Assembly (NCBI GenBank): GCA_005518205.2
Contig: RFFC02000015.1
Location: forward strand, 1 to 64,000
DNA: 64,000 nucleotides
DNA from: Hormoscilla sp. GUM202
GTDB taxonomy: Bacteria; Cyanobacteriota; Cyanobacteriia; Cyanobacteriales; Desertifilaceae
Reading direction: 5' to 3'
Position 1 is the first letter of the stretch. Each line of letters starts with the position of its first letter. Positions 25,842-36,408 of the stretch are shown in pieces. The translations under genes were made by a program, and so were the position numbers. The notes under the pieces are model-generated. The model searched no databases and was not told where the DNA came from. It was given only the letters and a program-made list of their open reading frames with translations.

Positions 25842-27380
25842 CTAATGCCAAAAATGTCTCGTTCCAGTCAAAACCATTACTAATCCTAATTCATTCGCGG
25901 CCGTTATGGAATCTTTGTCCCGGATGCTGCCCCCAGGCTGGATAATGGCGCTAATGCCAGCAGCCGCAGCGGCACGCACGGAGTCGTCGAAGGGAAAGAA
26001 GCCATCGCTGGCCAATATCCCCCCCCAGGCTTTGTCCCCTGCCTGCTTCAGGGCAATCTCTACTGCACCTACGCGGTTCATTTGACCAGCCCCAATGCCC
26101 AGGGTCGCCCGATCGCCCGTGACGACGATCGCATTCGATTTTACATGCTTGACCACTTTCCAGGCAAACAGCAGTTCTGACATCTGCTCTGGGGTTGGTT
26201 TGGCCTCCGTCGCGACTTGCCACTCCTGGGGGTTCTCCGCCTCCTCGTCCGACCCCTGGACCAGAAAACCTCCCGCTATTACTTTAACAGTCTGCTCTGC
26301 CCCCTCATGTATAGTCGGCAAGGTCAAGACCCGCAACTTGGATTTAGCTGCTAGAATCGACTTGGCCTCTGCTTCGCAGTCCGGGGCCACCACACATTCT
26401 AAAAATGTCTGCACCATCATCTGGGCCGTGGAGGCGTCGATCGCCCGATTCAAGGCCACGATCCCACCAAAAGCGGATACCGAGTCAGCAGCGAAGGCTT
26501 TCTCGTAAGCTTCTGATAGCGTACTGCCCGACGCGACGCCACAGGGATTGCTATGCTTGAGGACGGCTGCTGCTGGGCTGTCTGTAAATTCACTAATCAA
26601 ACGACGGGCTGCCTCTAAGTCTACTAAGTTATTATAACTCAATTCCTTGCCTTGCAGTTTGGTCGCTGCCGCCCAACCACTCTTATTTGTCCCAGTTTCA
26701 TACCAAGCAGCCGGTTGATGGGGGTTCTCTCCGTAGCGCAGCACTTGCAGCTGTCGCCCTGAAAGCGTATATTGTTCCGGTACTGTGGTTTCTGCTTGAC
26801 CCGCCAGGTAGGAGGCGATCGCCCGATCGTACCCCGCCGTATGGGAGAATACCTGTAGGGCCCGTCCTTGGCGAAATTCCAGAGAAGCTTTTCCCCCATG
26901 GTCGCGCAACTCCTGCAAATAGGCATTATAATCGGCAGGATTACACAATACAGTCAGGTGAGCGAAGTTTTTTGCCGCTGCCCGCAGGAGAGTCGGTCCG
27001 CCAATATCGATTTGCTCTATCGCCTCTGCTAATGTAACATGCTCTTGGGCGATCGTCCGTGCAAAAGGATAGAGATTGACCACAACTAAGTCGAGCGGGC
27101 GAATCTCGTGACTTGACAAATCCGCCCGATCCTGTTCCAGATCCCGCCTTGCCATGATACCACCATGAATGCGGGGATGCAAGGTTTTGACGCGACCGCC
27201 CAAAATTTCGGGAAACCCGGTGTAGTCAGCCACTTTGGTTACCGGTAAACCAGCCTCTTTCAGGGTAGCCGCTGTGCCACCACTGCTAATCAGATCGAAA
27301 CCAAATTCTTGCACAAGAGAGCGTGCCAAGTCAATCAGTCCAGTTTTATCAGAGGTACTCAGCAGTGCTAGAGGTGCCAT
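25842..27380 (-). CDS. purH: Bifunctional AICAR transformylase / IMP cyclohydrolase
   Basis: 512 residues from ATG 27380 (MAPLALLSTSDKTGLIDLAR), the usual length; the frame runs on upstream to 27698 through repeat DNA and is not part of the gene. The N-terminal IMP cyclohydrolase region has GGTAATLKEAGLPV and GGRVKTLHPRIHGGI. The transformylase region has the K-H-S-N-P-C-G motif and ends GLVMVLTGTRHFWH. It performs the last two steps of purine synthesis. A small unknown gene follows after nine bases. Confidence 0.95.
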   Translation of the reverse strand: MAPLALLSTSDKTGLIDLARSLVQEFGFDLISSGGTAATLKEAGLPVTKVADYTGFPEILGGRVKTLHPRIHGGIMARRDLEQDRADLSSHEIRPLDLVVVNLYPFARTIAQEHVTLAEAIEQIDIGGPTLLRAAAKNFAHLTVLCNPADYNAYLQELRDHGGKASLEFRQGRALQVFSHTAGYDRAIASYLAGQAETTVPEQYTLSGRQLQVLRYGENPHQPAAWYETGTNKSGWAAATKLQGKELSYNNLVDLEAARRLISEFTDSPAAAVLKHSNPCGVASGSTLSEAYEKAFAADSVSAFGGIVALNRAIDASTAQMMVQTFLECVVAPDCEAEAKSILAAKSKLRVLTLPTIHEGAEQTVKVIAGGFLVQGSDEEAENPQEWQVATEAKPTPEQMSELLFAWKVVKHVKSNAIVVTGDRATLGIGAGQMNRVGAVEIALKQAGDKAWGGILASDGFFPFDDSVRAAAAAGISAIIQPGGSIRDKDSITAANELGLVMVLTGTRHFWH

Positions 27381-28003
27381 CGCTATACTATGAGGAATCA
27401 TCCATATTGTGCCTTCACCAGGATAAAGGCGATCGCCCCAAACCACCTTCCCAAGTTGATTTTTAACCCCCTCGTTCCCAGGCTCTGCCTGGGAACGCAA
27501 GGGTTTTGTCTCCATCGTGAAAGAAGCAAGTCGGTTCGTTTTGATAGCGCCCTGAGTTTTACCGCCCGGTGGAACCAACTCCACCCGGGTGCGCTCACAA
27601 GTAGTTGATAACCCGAAGTACGCGCAGGGCCCCCTCCGCTGCAAGGAGAGCCAGCTCCCCGGGTAACGAACCCTCCGCTGCCCGAGGCATGTAATCATGC
27701 CCGCGCTGCGTTAGCCGATTTTTCCGGAACGGTAGGGCGCCTTGAGGCCAACGCATTTGTTCATGTAGCCGAACCCCTCGTTCCCACGGTTGCTCTCCTC
27801 TCCGCGTGTACCTCAGCGCGCAGGCGCCGGGATGCCAGATCCCCGGGTAACGACCCCTCCGCTGCCCGTGGGAACGGGTTCCGGCGGGGATGCTTCCTAC
27901 CAACGGGTTTTGACCGCACCCGATTGCTGAGGGGGGGAACCGCTAGTGTTCCCTACAATAGCGGTCGAGGAGCCCCCCTGGGAGAACAACGGCGTTACCG
28001 TAA
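27381..28003. other. Intergenic region dominated by repeat elements
   Basis: Contains the CGTTCCCAGGCTCTGCCTGGGAACG hairpin (27473-27497) and a large GGGTGCG-type element at 27587-27921. No gene is supported; reading frames across it are repeat-derived. Confidence 0.6.
27587..27921. mobile_element. Non-autonomous element, GGGTGCGGTCA-type termini (335 bp)
   Basis: The left end reads GGGTGCGCTCACAAGTAGTT and the right end reads ACGGGTTTTGACCGCACCC. The 45205-45369 copy has the same ends, and partial copies lie near 59697 and 63828. The interior has internally repeated segments (CCCCGGGTAACGA-CCCTCCGCTGCCCG occurs twice near 27656 and 27840), suggesting nesting of shorter palindromes. No coding capacity. 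Confidence 0.6.
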
Positions 28004-28929
28004 CTAAACAAAATCAGGAGCATCAAGATTATAAATTCCCGACAAAGTTGCCAACACTTCCCCAGAAGCCGCGACCTTAATGAAAGTCGAATTGCGCTGA
28101 GGGGCAATTTCTAAATCAGCAAAACTCAAGCCTCCTCCTAACTGGATAAAGTCCGTGCCATCGGAAAAGTCGTCGATGGTATCCTTGCCCATGCCCTGGG
28201 CCAAGACAAAAGTATCACTGCCCTCATTGCCGTAAAGCCTGTCGTGTCCCTTACCCCCTGAGAGGAGATCGTCTCCATCTTGGCCTTTGAGGGTATCATT
28301 ACCGCTGTCCCCTAAGAGGCTGTCGTTGCCCCCGTGTCCGTAAAGCCCGTCGCTTCCCTTACCCCCTGAGAGGGTATCGTTTCCTGCTCCCCCTTGAAGG
28401 TGGTCATTGCTCCCCAGGATAACGCTGTATCGCAGCGCTTGGTCGAAACCAGAACGCTGAACCAGAATATCATCGTTTTGCCCATTGCCGTTATAATCGG
28501 CAATATACAGTTGCCCGCTTTGACCGTTAACCTGAGGCGCTGAGGGGAGCAGATATTCGGTGAAATTTTCCCCATCATTCGAGGACAATACCCGACTGGT
28601 GCGGGACCGCTTCCCTTGGGGAGATTTTTTTTGAACCAGAATCTCATCCTTGCCATCACCATCCAAATCTTCTACATACAAATTGGTAAGGTCGCCCTTG
28701 AGAAAGAAACTCTCAGGCAGGGTGCTGCGGGTAAAGTTGCCGTTGCCTTCGGATAAGAGTACATGAGCAGTCCCTATGGCATCGTCGTCCCAACTGCCCT
28801 TTTCTTGACGGAGTATATCGCTTTGACCGTCCCCATTAAAGTCGCCGATGTACAAATTGGTAAAGTCGCCCTTGAGAGCGAAACTCTCAGGCAGGCGGCT
28901 GCGGGTAAAGTTGCCGTTGCCTTGGGATA

Positions 28930-30111
28930 AGTAGTTGGACAAAATTAATTGCACAAAATCGAGAAAACTTGTTATACTAGATATAGCTACTCGTACATGT
29001 AGCAGATTTTTGTCAAACTAACGGGGAGTCGGTTTTCATGCTCATCCCCGGCCAGATATATTTGACATAATATGACGATAAATTAGGAGAAATTAAGAAG
29101 GATTTTAATGCGCGAAATAAATGAGCTTTCTGCAAAATTGCTCTTACGAATTTATCATCAAAGTCGCCATCATCAAGTTCGTCAAAGAGCACATTGTTTA
29201 CTTTTGCGAGATCGAGAACATAAAAAAGTTAAAGAACTTATGGAAATCTTTGATGTTAGTTATAGAACTATCTACAATTGGATTAAAAATTGGGATTCCG
29301 AGGGAATGGTCGGACTATATAATAAGTCTGGAAGAGGTCGTAAGCAAACCTTTAGTCTCGAACAAAAAGAAAAAATTAAAGCCTGGACTGAAGAAGAACC
29401 GAGGCAATTAAAAAAAGTGTCTTTTTGTTGTAGTCTAGTTCCTATACGAACTTCCGCAATTGTTAAAACTGTTCAGAGAATATTGAAAACAATGAATATG
29501 AGTTGGCATCGGATGCGTAAAGGGGTAGCTGTCAGCCCCCCAGCTCAAGAGTATGAGGAAAAAAAAGCACAACTTGAACAACTGAAACTGTTAGACAATT
29601 TGGGGGAAATTAATTTGTATTATTTAGATGAAAGTGGGTTTTATTTAATCCCTTGTGTCCCTTATGGATGGCAAAATATTGGGGAATATATAGAAGTACC
29701 TAGTCGGAGTAGCCGCAGATTAAATGTATTAGGAATAATGAATCGCCACAATCATTTAGAAGCGTATGTATCTACTCAAAATATTAATTCAGATGTAGTC
29801 ATAGCTTGTATCGATGCATTTTTTCCCACGAGAATGGAAAAGCAAACAGTAATTGTAGTAGACCAAGCATCTGTCCATACTAGTGATGCTATTCAAGATA
29901 AGATTGAAGAATGGAAAGAACGCAATATTACTATATTCCATCTCCCCACTTATTCACCTCATTTGAATTTGATTGAAATCTTGTGGCGGTTTATTAAATA
30001 CGAATGGATTGAAATCGATGCTTATTCTTGCTGGAAAAACTTAGTTGATTCCGTTGAAACAATCATAAAAAATTTTGGAGAAAAATATGTAATTAATTTT
30101 GTCTGACTACT
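28930..30111 (+). mobile_element. IS630-family insertion sequence
   Basis: Termini are AGTAGTTGGACAAAATTAAT and, at the far end in reverse complement, AGTAGTCAGACAAAATTAAT. A TA dinucleotide flanks both sides (28928-28929 and 30112-30113), the IS630/Tc1 target signature. The adhesin sequence GGATAAGAGTAC seen intact in neighbouring repeats is interrupted precisely here. Length 1182 bp with one intact transposase. Confidence 0.92.
29108..30106 (+). CDS. IS630-family transposase
   Basis: 332 residues. N-terminal helix-turn-helix region ([20 protein letters not shown], residues about 39-58) followed by a DDE domain: YYLDESGF with the first aspartate, [10 protein letters not shown] with the second, and [15 protein letters not shown] with the final glutamate. 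The frame is intact and the ends are well preserved, so the element is probably recent and possibly active. A TAAGAAGGATTTT site lies before ATG 29108. Confidence 0.93.
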   Translation: MREINELSAKLLLRIYHQSRHHQVRQRAHCLLLRDREHKKVKELMEIFDVSYRTIYNWIKNWDSEGMVGLYNKSGRGRKQTFSLEQKEKIKAWTEEEPRQLKKVSFCCSLVPIRTSAIVKTVQRILKTMNMSWHRMRKGVAVSPPAQEYEEKKAQLEQLKLLDNLGEINLYYLDESGFYLIPCVPYGWQNIGEYIEVPSRSSRRLNVLGIMNRHNHLEAYVSTQNINSDVVIACIDAFFPTRMEKQTVIVVDQASVHTSDAIQDKIEEWKERNITIFHLPTYSPHLNLIEILWRFIKYEWIEIDAYSCWKNLVDSVETIIKNFGEKYVINFV

Positions 30112-30114
30112 TAA

Positions 30115-30640
30115 GAGTACATGAGCAGTCCCTATGGCATCGTCGTCCCAACTGCCCTTTTCTTGACGGAGTATATCGCTTTGACCGTCCCCATTAAAGT
30201 CGCCGATGTACAAATTGGTAAGGTCGCCCTTGAGAGCGAAACTCTCAGGCAGGGTGCTGCGGGTAAAGTTGCCGTTGCCTTGGGATAAGAGTACATGAGC
30301 AGTCCCTATGGCATCGTCGTCCCAACTGCCCTTTTCTTGACGGAGTATATCGCTTTGACCGTCCCCATTAAAGTCGCCGATGTACAAATTGGTAAGGTCG
30401 CCCTTGAGAGCGAAACTCTCAGGCAGGGTGCTGCGGGTAAAGTTGCCGTTGCCTTGGGATAAGAGTACATGAGCAGTCCCTATGGCATCGTCGTCCCAAC
30501 TGCCCTTTTCTTGACGGAGTATATCGCTTTGACCGTCCCCATTAAAGTCGCCGATGTACAAATTGGTAAAGTCGCCCTTGAGAGCGAAACTCTCCGACAG
30601 GGTGATGGGGTTAAAGTTGCCGTTGCCTTCGGATAAGATT
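30115..30640 (-). repeat. Near-identical 174-bp tandem FG-GAP repeats
   Basis: The unit beginning GAGTACATGAGCAGTCC recurs every 174 bp at 30115, 30289 and 30463, almost identically, with another copy beyond the IS at about 28756-28928. Each encodes 58 residues. The DNA identity suggests recent unequal recombination or gene conversion. Confidence 0.85.
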
Positions 30641-31220
30641 ACTTGAGCAGTCAGACTGGCATCGTTGTCCCGATAGCCCTTTTCTTGACGGAGTATATCG
30701 CTCCGACCGTCCCCATTAAAGTCGCCGATGTACAAATTGGTCAACTGGCGCCCGAGGGGGAAACCCTTACCCACGGTGCTGGAGTCGGGAGACGATACCG
30801 CAATATTGAATTCATCTTCTGCCACGCTTCCCGCATCATCCGATGCAGTTACCGTCACGGTAAAATTGCCCGACTTAGTAGGGGTGCCGCCGATCGCCCC
30901 ACTAGTGGGGTTAATGGTTAAACCGTTTGGCAAACGCTTGGCGCCGTAGCTAGTAATGTTGTTGTCGATGTCGCCGAAGTTCCCGCTTACATTGAGGTTG
31001 AAGTTATTACCGGAAGTAGCCTCGACATCGGGAATTTGAGTTTCCACATAGGGAGGGGGACTGTTGGGGATCGTACCGCTCAGGTTCCAGGGCAGCCAGA
31101 CAAATTGCAAATTGGTGAGGGAGCCTAACGAGGAGGGGATCTTACCGCTCAGGTCGTTGTTGTACAGGTGGAGGCTTTGCAAATTGGTGAGGGAGCCTAA
31201 CTCAGAGGGGAGCGTACCGC

Positions 31221-31697
31221 TCAGGGAGTTCCAGGACAGATCTCAGGCGGTTTCCAGATGGGAACAAAGCTATAACCGCTTTGAACCGTTGCCAAGCAGC
31301 TAAAGTCGGTGTTGACAAATATTATCTTTCCCTCGCTATCTACAACTACATCGTGAACGTTTAAGTTTCCGGTCATGTAGCTCCGACTGGGAACGTAAAG
31401 GCGATCGCTCCCTTGATAGGTTTCTCCGGGGGCCAGATGATTGTCGAACCGCCAGATTTGATAGCGGGTACTCATGTAGAGGCGATCCTCCCGAGCATAA
31501 AGCCCCATGGGCTTGTCGAACAATCGTTCGCGGACGGCAATTTTTCCCTCGGTGGTCGTGCCGACCAAAAAGAGCCGATTGGTTTGATAGGTAGTGAAGC
31601 CCAGACTCAACTGCTCTCTAAGCAACCAGTTCCCCATCTCCGGGGAACTTGTGACTCTCAGGGGGTAAGCTAAGGAAGACTCTCTCTGATTAATCAT
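31221..31697 (-). pseudogene. TIGR03032-type protein, 3'-truncated
   Basis: 158 residues. The segment GFTTYQTNRLFLVGTTTEGK, FDKPMGLYAREDRLYMSTRY and the ending [10 protein letters not shown] match the N-terminal half of the TIGR03032 family (beta-propeller-like proteins often near TPR glycosyltransferases). The usual continuation after IWKPP is missing; the last residues ICPGTP come from LRR DNA read out of frame. The ATG overlaps a remnant of a TPR gene start (M-I-Q-Q-A-D-D-stop, 31691-31714). This marks a recombination junction on both sides. Confidence 0.75.
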
Positions 31698-32489
31698 CTG
31701 CTTGCTGTATCATTTTACTTCCTAATCATAACTGACCACTCGCCAGACCATGACAATAAAGCTGATTTAACTCGCGCAAACAGTTCGGACCAATCGCCTG
31801 GTTGCTGTTGGCGAAATAGCCGCATCGTGGGATACCAGGGGCTATCGGATCGATCGAGCAACCAGCGCCAGTCAGGAGAAAATGGTAACAGCACCCAGAC
31901 AGGTTTTCCTAAAGCACCTGCTAAATGGGCAACTGATGTATCTACAGAAATTACTAAGTCTAATTGTGAGATAACAGCAGCCGTATCAGCGAAGTCATGC
32001 AACAGCTCTCTTAAATCCTGTATAGGTGCCCCATCCAGGATATCTGTATGTTCCTTTTGCAGACTATAAAGAGAAATTCCTGGGATCTGGGAAAGTTCCA
32101 GAAACAGGGACACTGGACAAGACCGCTTGCGAGCTCTATGACTTTTAGCAGCCCACACAATGCCGACTTTTACCTCTCCTTCCGTTCGTAGTAATTCACT
32201 GTACTTGACGGCGTCCTTCTCTTCAGCGCATAAATAGGGTATTCGAGCCGGAATAGTTTCTATAGTCGTACCCAGGATGCGGGGGAGACTCATCAGGGGG
32301 ACTTGCACGTCAAATGCTGGTAATGGTTCGCCCTTGACTACCACCTCTTGAACAAGGGAGACCGTAGTAAACAAGCGCCTGAGAGACCGATTGGTTTCCA
32401 GAATTACTTTACCAGCACCCCGCTGGGCTACTAAGGGCGCGTAACGGACGAACTGGATAGCGTCCCCGTGTCCCTGTTCTGTATGTAAA

Positions 32490-34947
32490 GTGCGAATCGT
32501 TTAGCGTCAAGGTCCAAAATGGAAAATGATGCGTCAAATGACTGTGTCACAAGCCTATTAACCGAGACCGCTAGCAGGACATCATTAGTCCTGACAACTT
32601 GCAGGGCTAACCGACCACCGGTGGTAACACTGGAAAGGACCGGTGAAACCCAGAGATGATGAAGGTGCAAGTCCTTCTCCCCAGGTGCAGGGGTAAAAGC
32701 ATCACCCCTACGGTAGCGATGGCATCAATCCGTAAAGCGGGGTGAAAAGGCGTCAATGACTGGTAGCCTAAACCGGTCAACGTTGAGCAAGTGGCTATGA
32801 GGAGCATAAAGCGAAGTGTTGCAGCGTCGTCAACAGAAACCAGTGGAATAAGGCTTATACACTGGGCCCAAAAGGGCAAGGATAATGGTCGTTGGCAGAT
32901 TTTTCACTGACCAACAAGCACTGACAATAAACCCGACGTATGGACACCTTCTAAGGTCACAAACAATCATCGGCAGGAACGAGATAAACCAGTTGATGTA
33001 CTCTCGATTAGGTCGATAGTCGAGTAGCCACCGAAGGCGCAACATCTGCAACACATTAGCAGGTCACAACTGGGAAAGATTGAGAGGAGAAGCATGCCTA
33101 TCTGTAATGGATAGGATAAGCTGACGCCCTCACGGTTAACCAAAATGTGGAGGTTAGTAGAATTTCATATGTCACGGTGTACGTCCGAAAGGAAAGTATA
33201 TGACTGGAATGCGGTCCCCTGGCGAAAGCTAAAAAAGAACGTATTCAAGATTCAAAAGCGTATCTACAGAGCGGCTCAACGTGGAAACAAACAGCTAGTA
33301 CGCAAGCTCCAAGGATTACTCACGAGGTCATGGTCCGCAAAGATGATTGCGGTGAGACAGGTAACCCAACAGAATCAGGGAAAGAAAACGGCAGGAGTAG
33401 ATGGCGTGGTTGCGCTAAAGCCCTCCGAAAGACAGCCACTGGTGAGGCAGCTAAGAATCAATGACGGAAAAAAGGTCAAACCGACCCGCAGGGTATGGAT
33501 ACCTAAACCCGGCAAAGATGAAAAAAGGCCATTAGGGATACCCACGATTTATGACAGAGCCCTACAAGGATTAGTCAAGATAGCATTAGAGCCCGAATGG
33601 GAAGCGGTGTTTGAGGCGAACTCCTACGGGTTCAGACCAGGTAGAGGATGCCACGATGCTATAGAAGCAATATTCAAAAGCATCAGTCAAAAACCCAAAT
33701 GGGTATTGGATGCGGATATTGCAAAATGCTTCGATAAAATTGACCACAACACACTACTCGAAAAACTGAATAACTCCACACCAATACGGAAGAAAATCCG
33801 TGAATGGCTAAAGGCCGGGGTGATGGACCGGCGCGAATACCAACCAACCTATGCAGGGACACCACAGGGTGGAGTAATATCCCCTCTGCTAGCAAATATA
33901 GCACTACATGGGATGGAAACAGAGGTAAGAAAAATCGTGCCCGGAAACGTAGTAAAGCAAAAAGAACTAGGAGTAGTGAGATACGCGGACGACTTTGTAA
34001 TAATGCATAAAGACCGGAAGGTCATTGATGCGGCAAAAGAGGTCATCAGCAAGTGGTTAGGCAAAATAGGATTGGAACTGAGACCCGAAAAAACACGAAT
34101 AGTCCACACACTTGAGGGGGATAAGCCAGGTTTTGATTTCCTTGGAATCAACATCCGCCAATACAAGGTAGGAAAATACCGAAGTGGAAAAACCGGGAAA
34201 GGATACAAAACCCTAATAAAGCCAAACGACAAATCCATAAAGGCCCACAAAGAAAAGTTGAAGACTGTGATAGACAATCATAAGGCTGCGCCACAGGCCG
34301 CACTGATAAGCAGACTGAACCCAATAATCCGGGGATGGTGCAACTATCACAGAACGGTGGTAAGCAAGGAGGTATTCGGAGAACTGGATAACTACCTGTG
34401 GGATATAATATGGAAATGGGGCAAAAGAAGGCATCCAAATAAGGCGGACACATGGGTAGCGAAGAAATACTGGAAAGCTGAAGGCAGCCGACAGTGGAAC
34501 TTCATGGATAAAACGGGGATAAAACTACTCCTACACTCCGATACGGAAGTCATACGACACGTAAAAGTGAAAGGAGCAGCCAGCCCGATGGATGGAAATC
34601 TCGTGTACTGGAGCAAAAGATTACGCAAGAGCCCCCTAGTAAGCTCGAGAGTGATTAAGCTCATGAGCAAACAAAAAGGTAAATGCGAACACTGTGGAAT
34701 GCTGTTTATAGAAGGAGACAAGTGGGAAGTTGACCACATCCTGCCGAAATCATTAGGCGGTAAGGACAGGTACGATAATCTACAACTGCTCCATGATTAT
34801 TGCCATCATCAGAAAACGAGAATAGATGGCAGTACTGAGAGCCGCACCCGGAAACGGGATAGGAAGGCCGAGGAGCCGGATGAGGTGAAAATCTCACGTC
34901 CGGTTTTGAAGACGAGCAGGATTGGCGACAATCTTGCTTAGTTTAAT
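32490..34947 (+). mobile_element. Group II intron with maturase
   Basis: Begins with the consensus GTGCG (32490) and ends TTTAAT (34947). Domain V is recognisable at about 34873-34906 (GAGCCGGATGAGGTGAAA, loop, TCACGTCCGG). Comparison with the uninterrupted paralogue near 37184-37196 fixes the insertion site between GTAAA and AGAATAG. The intron is inserted antisense to the host gene. The 5' 680 bases are ribozyme domains I-III. A related copy lies at 51290-53711. Confidence 0.9.
33169..34941 (+). CDS. ltrA: Group II intron reverse transcriptase / maturase with HNH domain
   Basis: About 590 residues from ATG 33169 (MSRCTSERKVYDW); an upstream ATG at 33145 is also in frame. Reverse transcriptase blocks are clear: GVDGV, RPLGIPTIYDRALQ, SYGFRPGRGCHDAI, DADIAKCFDKIDH, GTPQGGVISPLLANI and the catalytic YADD (residues about 314-317 of the shorter form). 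The maturase region follows (IRGWCNYHR). The C-terminus has an HNH endonuclease: CEHCGMLF, WEVDHILPKSLGG, NLQLLHDYCHHQK. The frame continues through domain V to six bases before the intron end. The symbol is generic. Confidence 0.92.
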   Translation: MSRCTSERKVYDWNAVPWRKLKKNVFKIQKRIYRAAQRGNKQLVRKLQGLLTRSWSAKMIAVRQVTQQNQGKKTAGVDGVVALKPSERQPLVRQLRINDGKKVKPTRRVWIPKPGKDEKRPLGIPTIYDRALQGLVKIALEPEWEAVFEANSYGFRPGRGCHDAIEAIFKSISQKPKWVLDADIAKCFDKIDHNTLLEKLNNSTPIRKKIREWLKAGVMDRREYQPTYAGTPQGGVISPLLANIALHGMETEVRKIVPGNVVKQKELGVVRYADDFVIMHKDRKVIDAAKEVISKWLGKIGLELRPEKTRIVHTLEGDKPGFDFLGINIRQYKVGKYRSGKTGKGYKTLIKPNDKSIKAHKEKLKTVIDNHKAAPQAALISRLNPIIRGWCNYHRTVVSKEVFGELDNYLWDIIWKWGKRRHPNKADTWVAKKYWKAEGSRQWNFMDKTGIKLLLHSDTEVIRHVKVKGAASPMDGNLVYWSKRLRKSPLVSSRVIKLMSKQKGKCEHCGMLFIEGDKWEVDHILPKSLGGKDRYDNLQLLHDYCHHQKTRIDGSTESRTRKRDRKAEEPDEVKISRPVLKTSRIGDNLA

Positions 34948-36408
34948 AGAATAGTTTTTCCTGCCAGTGGCGAACCATCCCAAGGGGGTTTTCCCAAGAT
35001 TTGTTCCGGGGTCGGAGGCTGTGCTTTTAAGCGCCAGCGCCATTCATATTCTACAAATCCTTGCTGAAAGTCCTGCAATGATAACAAGCACATTCCCAGA
35101 TTTAAGTGGGTCTCTGCTTGATCTGGCTTTAAGGCAATAGCATGGCGGAAATGGTCGATCGCCTCTTGTATTTTCAGTTGTTCTTGCACGGCAACACCCA
35201 GGTTGCTGTAGGCTGAGGCAAGGTCTGGTTTCAGGGCGATCGCCTTTTGGTAGCATGCGATCGCCTCTGCAAACTTACATTGCTCTTGCCAAGCGGTCCC
35301 CATCCTATTGTAAGCTTCTGGATCATCTGGTTTAATTGCCAGAGCCTGGCGATATTGTCCGATCGCCTCTGCTATTTTACCTTGCTTTTGCAGTATCACC
35401 CCCAGGTCGCAAATTGCGTCCAGATAGTTCGGCTTTAAGGCGATCGCCTGTTCATACTGCCTCGCCGCCTCTGCTAATTTCTCACATCGTAGATAGCATT
35501 TACCCAACTGATTGTAAAATTTCGCCTCTGGTTTAATAGCAATGGCTTTTTCATAATAGGAGATCGCCTCTTCTCTGCGGTTTTGCTCTTCCATAATTTT
35601 GGCTGCATTATAGTAAGCATCCGCACAGCCATTGTCAATGCTGATGGCCTTTTCGTAGCAGGCGAGCGCTTGTTCCTTATGGCCCAAGGAGCACAAAATT
35701 ACGCCCAAATTATTGTGCAGGCTCATATCCTGGGGATTGAGAGCGATCGCCTCCCGGTATACGGATACTGCTTCTGCTAGCTTCCCGGTATTTTGGAGAC
35801 ATACTCCCAACAAATTCATGGTTTCGCTATGTCCCGGATGAGCCAATAGCACTTGGTGACAGAGGGCGATCGCCTTGTCTTTTTCTCCTTTTTGATACCA
35901 ACTAATCGCCTGTTGGTAATGAGCGCTCGCCTCTCGATAACGCTTTTCCTGGCGACGCATCGCCGCCAATTTTTCAGGGGTCGCGCCACTCTGGTGAGGC
36001 GATCCCCCTCGCTGGTGCGTCTCGCGCAGCTCTAATCTTTTTCCCTGTTTTTCCAGGGCCACAACCAGGTTATTATAAGCATCATGATAATCAGGCTTCA
36101 CTGCGATCGCCTGTTTGTAGGCAGCGATCGCCTGTTCTATTTTTCCCTGTTCCCAGAAGCTAGCCCCCAGATTATTATAAGTTTCAGGCCAATCTGGCTT
36201 TATGGAGATCACCTGTTGGAAATAGTTGATCGCCCGATCGTATTCCGGCGTCTGATAAGCAATAATTCCCAGCATCTGCATAGCTTCTACCTGATGAGGC
36301 TGCTGTTTGAGCATCGCCAAATAAACAGCCCTCGCTTTATCCAGACGTCCGGCTTTGTAGTGACTCAAAGCCTCTTTTAATCGATTATTATCTGCTTGCT
36401 GTATCATT

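Larger units (their letters stand above)
28004..31242 (-). pseudogene. LRR / FG-GAP / RTX adhesin-like gene, 5'-truncated and split by an IS
   Basis: In coding order the gene shows leucine-rich repeats ([20 protein letters not shown]), a putative-Ig-like segment ([20 protein letters not shown]) and many FG-GAP/VCBS units ([20 protein letters not shown]). It ends in glycine/aspartate-rich RTX calcium-binding repeats (GGAGNDTLSGGKGSDGLYG) that are typical of type I secreted proteins. The start is missing: a stop and an unrelated gene abut the first LRR near 31242. An IS630 element with TA duplication (28930-30111) splits it. Removing 1184 bp restores the reading frame exactly. A full-length relative is at 38848-42255. 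Confidence 0.85.
31715..36407 (-). pseudogene. TPR-glycosyltransferase gene interrupted by an antisense group II intron
   Basis: The coding parts are 34948-36407 (TPR repeats, starting MIQQADNNRLKEALSHYKAG with an AGGAAG site) and 31715-32489 (glycosyltransferase family 9-like part). Joining them gives 2235 bp, an exact multiple of three, encoding about 744 residues with T-I-L-L-H-T-E-Q-G at the junction, as in the intact paralogue at 36409. The C-terminal part has DLVISVDTSVAHLAGALGKP and WRWLLDRSDSPWYPT. Because the intron lies on the opposite strand, splicing cannot repair the gene transcript, so it is presumably inactive. Confidence 0.85.

Noticed and set aside
27381..27698. N-terminal extension of purH (frame open to 27698)
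   Set aside because: The extra 106 residues are encoded by repeat elements; the PurH family starts at M-A-P-L-A-L-L-S-T-S.
35990..36030. Another in-frame palindromic insertion in the TPR genes (R-E-T-H-Q-R-G-G-S-P-H-Q-S-G)
   Set aside because: The low-complexity segment is present in both tandem paralogues and I could not find a convincing inverted repeat there.
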